From: an uncultured Ruminococcus sp.
GTDB lineage: Bacteria > Bacillota > Clostridia > Oscillospirales > CAG-272
Length of the DNA stretch: 17,530 bases
Direction of reading: 5' to 3'
NCBI GenBank assembly: GCA_902783755.1
Contig: CACZSC010000307.1
Coordinates: 1-17,530, forward strand
Under the pieces are notes generated by a model. That model did no database searches, was not told the DNA's origin, and saw nothing but the letters and a program-made list of their open reading frames with translations. This document shows, piece after piece, positions 6,947-13,564 of this stretch. Position 1 is the first letter of the stretch. Each line of letters begins with the position of its first letter. Position numbers and translations under genes: made by a program.

Positions 6947-7000
6947 ACAAAATGAGTTATTATGAGGGTTTCACAAAACATGCCGGATACGGGGCACTGA

Positions 7001-7792
7001 ATGGAAAACAGAAAGCCAACTTGGAAAGCAGATAACAAAAGGGACGGCGGCAGACGCCCCGATAACGTGATAATCGGAAGAAACGCGGTGAATGAGCTGA
7101 TCAGGGCCGCCGTACCGATAGAAAAGATATACGTGTCGGGAAAAGAAGGTTCGGTCAGAACAGTCGTGTCGCTGGCTAAAGAAAACGGTATCACGCTGAT
7201 ACAGTCAAAAACGGAAACTCTCGACAGGCTTGCCGGGTCGACCGGCCACCAGGGGGTCGTAGCGGTCTGCGGCGAGAAGGAGTACTCATCGGTGGATGAC
7301 ATTATCGGATCTGCCAGAGAGAAAAACGAACTGCCCCTCATAGTGATTTGCGACGGAGTCGAAGATCCGCACAATCTTGGGGCAATCATCAGAAGCGCCG
7401 AATGCTGCGGGGCACATGGAGTGATAATACCGGAAAGAAGATCCTGCGGACTCACGGCGACCGTATCCAAGGCTTCGGCCGGCGCGCTTGCCCACATGAA
7501 GATTGCGAAAGTCGTGAACATAGGGCAGACGGTCGAGAAACTCAAGGAGTCCGGCATATGGACGTTCGCTGCTGAGGCGGGCGGCACGGATTACTATGAA
7601 CTTGATTGGAGCGTTCCGTGCGCCATCGTAATGGGCGGAGAGGACAGCGGCGTGAGCAGGCTGGTCAGAGAGCGGTGTGATTTCACAGCTTCGATACCCA
7701 TGTACGGCAAGGTAAATTCCCTAAACGTCTCAACTGCAGCGGCCGTGCTGCTCAGCCATGCCGCCCGTATGCAGAGAACACCGAAAAAATAG
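7001..7792 (+). CDS. rlmB: 23S rRNA (guanosine-2'-O-)-methyltransferase, TrmH/SPOUT family (RlmB type)
   Basis: Uses S-adenosylmethionine to methylate the 2'-O of a guanosine in 23S rRNA (G2251 in E. coli), acting during ribosome assembly. The 263-residue protein has the full layout. A short basic tail is followed by the RNA-binding substrate domain beginning VIIGRNAVNELI (23-34) and including STGHQGVVAV (80-89). The SPOUT knot comes next, with motif 1 DGVEDPHNLGAIIRSAE (118-134), motif 2 IVMGGEDSGVS (209-219) and motif 3 IPMYGKVNSLNVSTAAAV (232-249). The invariant asparagine, glutamate and serine positions are all present, so the enzyme should be active. The length is usual for RlmB. The ATG directly follows a TGA codon, and its ribosome binding site (GGGG) is weak. 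It has its own promoter; no terminator is evident before the next promoter. TrmH-family paralogues share these motifs, so assignment to G2251 is likely but not certain. Confidence 0.88.
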   Translation: MENRKPTWKADNKRDGGRRPDNVIIGRNAVNELIRAAVPIEKIYVSGKEGSVRTVVSLAKENGITLIQSKTETLDRLAGSTGHQGVVAVCGEKEYSSVDDIIGSAREKNELPLIVICDGVEDPHNLGAIIRSAECCGAHGVIIPERRSCGLTATVSKASAGALAHMKIAKVVNIGQTVEKLKESGIWTFAAEAGGTDYYELDWSVPCAIVMGGEDSGVSRLVRERCDFTASIPMYGKVNSLNVSTAAAVLLSHAARMQRTPKK

Positions 7793-7802
7793 ATTTCCGA
7801 GA

Positions 7803-7831
7803 TTTACCGCAAACCCAGAGATGAATATAAT
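7803..7831 (+). promoter_or_regulatory. Promoter of the pseudo-ATPase gene
   Basis: TTTACC (7803-7808), a 17-nt spacer and TATAAT (7826-7831). The predicted start is near 7838, and AGAGG (7850-7854) lies 8 nt before the ATG at 7863. The -35 is weak, so expression may be moderate. Confidence 0.65.
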
Positions 7832-7862
7832 GACACTTTAAGAACAAAAAGAGGATGATTGC

Positions 7863-10817
7863 ATGACGAATCAGCCGGAAGAACCCAGGACCGGGAAAAT
7901 GGATCCCACGGACATCAATATAGAAGACGATTCGCCGGCCTTCAATGAAGAACCGGATTTCAGCGCTCTTCTTCGGAACAGCTTGATGGACGTTACGGAA
8001 AAGAAAAGTCCTGGAAAAAGTGAAGATATACAGGAGCAGAAAGAAGAGCCGGAGAAACAGGACTCTTCTGTTTCTGCGTCCCCCGAAACCAATAAATACA
8101 GCGCATTCGTCAAAGAGTATGTGCTGGACGAGGGCGATATACAGTCGGATGAAACCGCTGACCTGCCCGAGGAAAGGGAGGATGCCGTTGAGGCGCCTGC
8201 AGAGGGACCGGAGCCTGACGGACAGGCAGACGGACAGTTCAATACGGAATTCTACGATGATTCCGAAGACGGGCAGTATGCTGACGAATATCCGGATGCA
8301 TACCCGGACGAGTATTCCGACGGATACTATGAGGAAGACGCATCTCAGGAACAGTATGATCCGCATATAGACGATCTTGAACTTCCGCTCGATTATCTTG
8401 AAGCATTCGCTGAAGACGATAAAAAGAAAAAGAAACCCGGCCTGTTCAGCAGGATCAAAGAGTCATTCAAATCAAAGAAGAAACGCGGCAATGAGAACCA
8501 GCTCGAGTTCGATCTGCCTGATGAGGACCAGGAATCAGAAGGATACGAAGACGGATACGTGCCTGAAGATCTGCCGGAAGAGGAGATCTACAGCCCGGAA
8601 GATAATCAGGTATATGATCAGGAAGTGAATCCCGACGCGGTAGAGGATATTTCAGAACAGCCGGAGGAGCCTGCCGAAGAAGAGCAAGAGCTGCAGGATG
8701 AATATCCCGGAGAGTATACGGATGAGGTCATGGAATCTGATATTTCCGGATATGAGGACGAGGCGGATTCAGAAGAGCAGCTCACTGAAGAACCTTTACA
8801 GGAAGTGACTGAGGATCTGACAGACGAGACACCAGAGGGTCAGCAGACATTTGCCGATGATTTCGTGTCGGAAGAGCTGCCCGAAGAGATTGAAGGCGCC
8901 GGAGAGGAAGAGAATGCTGAGGATCTCGGGGAGCTCGATCAGATCGATCCTGCGGACAAGGACCTGATGGTCGCATTCGGACTTGACGGCAGCGAGGACA
9001 AGAGCCGCGCCGAGACCAAAGCGGAAAGAAAAGAATCAAGAAAAGCCGGCAGAAAATCGAAGGGCTTCAAGCTTGACAGACCGGAGTTCATTGACAAATC
9101 CCAGATTAAGGATCTGAGGGAACAGTACAAGAAAAAAGCGACCGGCCTGCTCATAAGGCTGTGCCTGTGCGTGATCATAGCTGTCGGTCTGATGATATAC
9201 GAAAACATACCGGCGATCTCCGGACTGTTCACGGGAACCCCGCAGCAGCTAGGCGGAGCGTTCAATCCGGTCCTGTATCCCGTGGTGCACGCGATGATAA
9301 GCCTGCAGCTGATGCTGCTTTGCTGCCTCTGCGCCTATGAGGAAATACTTAAGGGGTTCAAGAACCTCTTCAAAGGAACTCCCAGACCCGAATCCGTGAC
9401 CGCAGTCCTTACGGTAATAGCCATCATATATTCGATAGTAGAGCCCAGCGTCGTAAAGGCTGGAGAGGCTCCGACGATGTTCAACTTCGTGGTGGCCATT
9501 GCAGTGGTCCTGACGCTCATCTATTCCACATACAACAACAAGCGTGAGATGATGAACTTCCGTGTGGTAGCCAGCAAAAAGGCCAAGCACATAGTGAGGA
9601 AGCTGGGCGAGGACGAGTCTCTGGGTGAGCTTACGGTGTACGAGGATTCCAGTGAGACCGGCGACGTGATGAAGATAGAGAAGACGGATTTCATAGACGG
9701 ATTCTACGCAAGGCTTGATAAGCCTGACGCGCCTACAGGCTCATTCATCACATTCGTTATGAGCATCTCTGTGGCGCTGGCGGTGGTCGTAGGCATATTC
9801 TCCGCATTCAAGGGAGATACCGCGGCCCAGGTATGCCGCAACATATTCATAAGCGTCCTGGCATTCACTCCCATTTCGCTGTTCGTGGCATTCTCGTATC
9901 CGTTCTTCAGAGCCAACAGATCGGCGAAGAAATACAACAGCACCATTATCGGAGAGACTTCCCTTGAAGAGTATTCGAACGCTTCGATAATAAGCTTCGA
10001 CGACAAGAACGTATTTCCTTCATATTCGGTAAAAGTCCAGAACATCCGCATATACAACAACGCAAGGATAGACAGGGTCCTGTACTACGCGGCATCAGTT
10101 TTCGCATATGCAGGCGGTCCTCTCCAGGATGTGTTCGAACTGGCCACGAAAGATATGGGCAACTCACAGGATGTGAAGATCTTCGAGGCGGACAGAGGAT
10201 ATCTCGCGACACGGGTCGACGGGGTGAACATCATCTTCGGCAACGATGAGACTCTGCTTGACAGAGGGTTTGATATTCCTACAAGCGCTTCCGATGACGA
10301 CGTTGACTTCTCGGACGAGCTTTCCGTGATGTACATGTTCAGGGAAAGCAAGCTCGTGGCAAAAATGTACATCAAGTATGTGATGGATCCGGACATAGAC
10401 CTGATCCTGAAACAGCTTTCAGGCGACGGGCTGAGGGTCTGCGTGCGTACGTTTGACCCCAATATAGACGAAGAAATGATCTGGAAGAAGCTCAACAACA
10501 AGCATATGCCTTTGCAGATCATGAGATACGCGGATGCCGACGAGGTGGAAAACTTCGAGGAAAAGGCCGACAGCGGACTTGTTACCAACGGATCCCCGAA
10601 ATTCCTGCTTCAGGTCATCTCGTTCTGCGGCAGGGTGCTCCAGGCCAGAAAGACGAACGTCGCTCTGTGCACTCTGTCGATCCTGATAGCCATTGCGATA
10701 ATGGTACTCATGCTGCTGACGGGAGCCCTCAACGGAATGAACTCGCTCCTGATAGCGCTGTATCATCTGGTCTGGCTGATTCCGATATACATTTCCGCCA
10801 GAATACATGTAAAATAA
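7863..10817 (+). CDS. Membrane protein with degenerate P1B-type ATPase architecture and long acidic N-terminal region
   Basis: Function unknown. Residues 1-426 are acidic, cysteine-free and low in complexity (for example DEYPDAYPDEYSDGYYEED near 144-162), with a basic island at 187-209 (KKKKKPGLFSRIK and on). From 427 the order matches a heavy-metal P1B ATPase: hydrophobic pairs at about 427-448/470-492 and 510-528/540-556, a shortened A domain (557-625), helices 626-650 and 659-682, a P/N region, and two last helices (933-954, 959-980). SFDDKNVF (711-718) sits where FDKTGTLT belongs, keeping Asp714 but not TGT. GPL at 752-754 replaces the HP motif. The N-domain segment VDGVNIIFGNDETLLDRG (about 786-803) and DPDIDLILKQLSGDGLRVCVRTFDP, with TFD at 863-865 for TGD, align well. 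CPC reads FTP (668-670), and TGES and GDGxNDxP are absent. Ion pumping is therefore unlikely; a scaffold or sensor role is inference. It ends at a strong terminator. Confidence 0.85.
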   Translation: MTNQPEEPRTGKMDPTDINIEDDSPAFNEEPDFSALLRNSLMDVTEKKSPGKSEDIQEQKEEPEKQDSSVSASPETNKYSAFVKEYVLDEGDIQSDETADLPEEREDAVEAPAEGPEPDGQADGQFNTEFYDDSEDGQYADEYPDAYPDEYSDGYYEEDASQEQYDPHIDDLELPLDYLEAFAEDDKKKKKPGLFSRIKESFKSKKKRGNENQLEFDLPDEDQESEGYEDGYVPEDLPEEEIYSPEDNQVYDQEVNPDAVEDISEQPEEPAEEEQELQDEYPGEYTDEVMESDISGYEDEADSEEQLTEEPLQEVTEDLTDETPEGQQTFADDFVSEELPEEIEGAGEEENAEDLGELDQIDPADKDLMVAFGLDGSEDKSRAETKAERKESRKAGRKSKGFKLDRPEFIDKSQIKDLREQYKKKATGLLIRLCLCVIIAVGLMIYENIPAISGLFTGTPQQLGGAFNPVLYPVVHAMISLQLMLLCCLCAYEEILKGFKNLFKGTPRPESVTAVLTVIAIIYSIVEPSVVKAGEAPTMFNFVVAIAVVLTLIYSTYNNKREMMNFRVVASKKAKHIVRKLGEDESLGELTVYEDSSETGDVMKIEKTDFIDGFYARLDKPDAPTGSFITFVMSISVALAVVVGIFSAFKGDTAAQVCRNIFISVLAFTPISLFVAFSYPFFRANRSAKKYNSTIIGETSLEEYSNASIISFDDKNVFPSYSVKVQNIRIYNNARIDRVLYYAASVFAYAGGPLQDVFELATKDMGNSQDVKIFEADRGYLATRVDGVNIIFGNDETLLDRGFDIPTSASDDDVDFSDELSVMYMFRESKLVAKMYIKYVMDPDIDLILKQLSGDGLRVCVRTFDPNIDEEMIWKKLNNKHMPLQIMRYADADEVENFEEKADSGLVTNGSPKFLLQVISFCGRVLQARKTNVALCTLSILIAIAIMVLMLLTGALNGMNSLLIALYHLVWLIPIYISARIHVK

Positions 10818-10832
10818 GAAAAACCAAGGAGT

Positions 10833-10866
10833 TACGGGAGGATAGACATATTCTCCCGTATTTTTT
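10833..10866 (+). terminator. Rho-independent terminator between the pseudo-ATPase and radical SAM genes
   Basis: TACGGGAG (10833-10840) pairs with CTCCCGTA (10853-10860), with two weaker inner pairs possible, followed directly by six T (10861-10866). The radical SAM start codon lies four bases after the T run. Confidence 0.88.
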
Positions 10867-10870
10867 CGAG

Positions 10871-13498
10871 ATGAGAGAAGATATAAGAAGTTTTGTCGGC
10901 AGCGTGCAGAAGCCGGGAAGGTACACCGGAGGGGAAACAGGCAGTGTATACAAGGACCCTGAAAAGGTGAAAATGAGAGTAGCGTTCTGTTTTCCGGACC
11001 TGTATGAGATAGGTATGTCCAATCTCGGCATGAGGATACTGTGCGACTGCTTCAACAACGTGGAAGGAGTCTGGTGCGAGAGAGTATACGCTCCGTGGAT
11101 CGACATGGAAGCGGAGATGAGAAAGCGCGGGATTCCCCTGTTTACTCATGAGAGCGGGGATTCCGTGGGAATATTCGACGTAGTCGCTTTCACCATGCAG
11201 TATGAGCTGTGCTATTCCACCGTGCTGAATATGATGGATCTGGCCGGCATACCGCTCAGAAGGGAATCCCGAGGCGAAAATGGTCCGGTCATCCTGGCGG
11301 GAGGACCGTGCTCGTACAACCCAGAGCCGATGGCTGAATTCGTGGATGTGTTTTCCATAGGGGAAGGCGAGGAGGCCCTGCCGGAGTTTGCAGAACTCTA
11401 CCTTGAGATGAAGGAGTCCGGTACGTATACAAAAAAGGATTTTCTATACAGGGTGGCGACGGAACTGAAGGGTTTTTACGTTCCATCGCTCTATACTGTA
11501 TCATACAATGAAGACAACACTGTCAAATCCATAGAGACACGGGATGACAAGGTCCCGAAAACGGTAGTGAAGAGGGTAGTCGAGGATTTCGACAAGTGCT
11601 ACGTTCCCATGAACCCCGTTATGCCGAACATCGAGACCGTTCACGACAGGGTCACTGTCGAGGTCTTCAGGGGATGTACCAGAGGATGCAGATTCTGCCA
11701 GGCGGGAATGGTGTGCAGGCCGGTCCGGGAAAAGAGTGCCGAGACCCTCGACTGCATCGCGAGGACTCTTGTTGACAGGACAGGATACGACGAGATCTCC
11801 CTTTCATCGCTTTCCATCAGCGACTATACGAAAATAAGCGAACTGACCGACAGGCTCCTCAGCTGGACCAATGACAAGATGGTGAACCTGTCTCTGCCTT
11901 CAATGAGAGCAGACAGCTTCACGAAAGAACTCATGGACAAGATCTCGACGGTCAGATCCAGCACCCTCACATTTGCCCCGGAGGCGGGCACTCCCAGGCT
12001 CCGGGACGTGATTAACAAGAACATTACCGAGGAGGAGATACTCCGGGCAGCCGGTGTGGCCTACGCAGCCGGGAAAAACCAGGTCAAACTGTATTTCATG
12101 AATGGCCTTCCGGGAGAAACGTATGAGGACATCGCGGGGATCGCGGACCTGGCGAAACATGTGGTAGACGAGTATTACAGGACTCCGGGCAGAAACAAGG
12201 CCCGTCAGCCTCAGGTGACGCTTTCCGTTGCGTGCTTCATTCCCAAACCACATACGCCGTTCCAGTGGGAAAGGCAGAATACGATTGAGGAACTGAAGGA
12301 GAAACAGGAATTCCTCTCCTCGAAGATAACGGACCGGAAGATACGGTATAACTACCATGACGCTATGGTGTCCAGGCTGGAAGCGGTATTTGCAAGGGGA
12401 GACAGAAAGCTCGGGGATGCCATTGAGGAGGCCCAGAAACGCGGAATGCGCTTTGATGCATGGGAAGAAACTTTCGACTATGACAAATGGATGGAAGTCT
12501 TCAGCGATCTAGGGATAGACCCTGATTTCTATGCAAACAGGGACATCCCCAGCGACGAGATCCTCCCCTGGGACATGATCTCCTGCGGGGTCAGCAAGGA
12601 ATTTCTCAAATCAGAGCGGGAAAAGGCACATAAAGCCATCGCAACTCCGTCATGCAGGGAAAAGTGCTCCGGGTGCGGGGTGAACAGGCTTGTCGACAGG
12701 AAATACTGCAGATGGTGTCCGGGACATCCCGAAAGCTACGACAGCGCAGGGAAGATCACATCAGATACTACAAATGTAGAAACAGATTCTTCCGGGAATC
12801 AGCTTAATCAGGGCATGCAGATGGCGAACCTGGTCGCCCGGCATATAAGGATAAGGTTCAGAAAATTCGGACCTATGCTGTACATATCTCACCTGGATCT
12901 TGCAAAAACAGTGATGCGTTCAATCAACAGGTCCGGTCTGCCGGTGTACTATTCAGAAGGATTTAATCCCAAGCCCAAGCTAGTATTCGGTCCCCCGCTG
13001 TCTGTCGGATGCGGGGGAGAGAATGAAATCCTTGATATCCGGCTTATGGAGGATGTTTCCGATGAGGAGATCACCGCGAGACTGGATCCGGTCATGCCGG
13101 CAGGGATCGAGATAGTTTCCGTATATGAGCAGGATTGCAAGCTCAAGGACATAAAGTGGGCGGACAACAGGATAGAATTCCTTGGCACATCCGCCGGTCC
13201 TGAAGAGCTGGAAGCGATAGATTCCATGTTCAGTTCTCCGTTCGTTATGATGAAACGCACGAAGAGCGGAGAAAAAGAAACGGATATTTCTCCTATGGTC
13301 CTGCGTATCAGTTCGGCCACGGAGGAAGGTTCCCTGACGGTGAACGTAACAACGTCTGTTGACAGCGAGAAATATCTCAACCCTGAATATGTCATCCGTG
13401 CCATAAAGGAACGGGTCGGTGCTATCTGCGAAGATGCTGCATACATAGTGACGAGATCCGAGTTCTACCTTGCTGACGGCAAGACCCCGTTCAGGTGA
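10871..13498 (+). CDS. B12-binding-type radical SAM protein fused to DUF2344 (TIGR03960 + TIGR03936 type)
   Basis: A 4Fe-4S, S-adenosylmethionine radical enzyme of unknown substrate. Residues about 12-170 (VQKPGRYTGGE, FPDLYEIGMSNLGMRIL, LAGGPCSYNPEPMAEF, GEGEEALPEF) form the N-terminal cobalamin-binding-like domain, but the classic DxHxxG ligand motif is not evident. The radical SAM core follows with FRGCTRGCRFCQAGM: Cys269, Cys273 and Cys276 ligate the cluster. LTFAPEAGTPRLRDVINKN and VKLYFMNGLPGE are typical later core motifs. A second cysteine group (Cys595, 599, 602, 613, 616) precedes the DUF2344 domain from His658 (FGPMLYISHLDL, YYSEGFNPKPKLVFGPPLSVG). In many Bacillota the two halves are separate adjacent genes; here they form one 875-residue chain. 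The ATG at 10871 matches family N-termini but lacks a ribosome binding site; an open extension back to 10667 overlaps the previous gene and is rejected. The usual ribonuclease G neighbour is absent. Confidence 0.9.
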   Translation: MREDIRSFVGSVQKPGRYTGGETGSVYKDPEKVKMRVAFCFPDLYEIGMSNLGMRILCDCFNNVEGVWCERVYAPWIDMEAEMRKRGIPLFTHESGDSVGIFDVVAFTMQYELCYSTVLNMMDLAGIPLRRESRGENGPVILAGGPCSYNPEPMAEFVDVFSIGEGEEALPEFAELYLEMKESGTYTKKDFLYRVATELKGFYVPSLYTVSYNEDNTVKSIETRDDKVPKTVVKRVVEDFDKCYVPMNPVMPNIETVHDRVTVEVFRGCTRGCRFCQAGMVCRPVREKSAETLDCIARTLVDRTGYDEISLSSLSISDYTKISELTDRLLSWTNDKMVNLSLPSMRADSFTKELMDKISTVRSSTLTFAPEAGTPRLRDVINKNITEEEILRAAGVAYAAGKNQVKLYFMNGLPGETYEDIAGIADLAKHVVDEYYRTPGRNKARQPQVTLSVACFIPKPHTPFQWERQNTIEELKEKQEFLSSKITDRKIRYNYHDAMVSRLEAVFARGDRKLGDAIEEAQKRGMRFDAWEETFDYDKWMEVFSDLGIDPDFYANRDIPSDEILPWDMISCGVSKEFLKSEREKAHKAIATPSCREKCSGCGVNRLVDRKYCRWCPGHPESYDSAGKITSDTTNVETDSSGNQLNQGMQMANLVARHIRIRFRKFGPMLYISHLDLAKTVMRSINRSGLPVYYSEGFNPKPKLVFGPPLSVGCGGENEILDIRLMEDVSDEEITARLDPVMPAGIEIVSVYEQDCKLKDIKWADNRIEFLGTSAGPEELEAIDSMFSSPFVMMKRTKSGEKETDISPMVLRISSATEEGSLTVNVTTSVDSEKYLNPEYVIRAIKERVGAICEDAAYIVTRSEFYLADGKTPFR

Positions 13499-13504
13499 GT
13501 TTCG

Positions 13505-13533
13505 TTGACTTTACGTCGTTAATATGATAGAAT
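13505..13533 (+). promoter_or_regulatory. Promoter of the flippase-pepF-pcp operon
   Basis: TTGACT (13505-13510), a 17-nt spacer and TAGAAT (13528-13533) with TGA directly before it, an extended -10. It lies in the 66-nt gap after the radical SAM gene, with a perfect AAGGAGG ribosome binding site at 13550-13556. Confidence 0.8.
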
Positions 13534-13564
13534 TTGCGCGATATTCCATAAGGAGGTTGTATTC

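Noticed and set aside
6962..7000. 12-codon frame (ATG 6962 to TGA 6998-7000) ending exactly at the rlmB start codon
   Set aside because: It begins about 9 nt after the predicted transcript start with no ribosome binding site; probably chance, though the abutting stop and start were noted.
7752..8366. 204-codon minus-strand frame opposite the acidic N-terminus of the pseudo-ATPase
   Set aside because: Its hydrophobic Phe/Ile/Leu-rich sequence is what the complement of Glu/Asp codons gives; no ribosome binding site or motif.
7863..10817. Pseudogene of a heavy-metal ATPase
   Set aside because: No frameshift or stop over 984 codons; hydrophobic helices, promoter, ribosome binding site and terminator are intact, so a maintained pseudoenzyme is more likely.
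10667..10870. Upstream extension of the radical SAM frame
   Set aside because: It overlaps the end of the pseudo-ATPase gene and crosses the terminator; family N-termini match a start at 10871.
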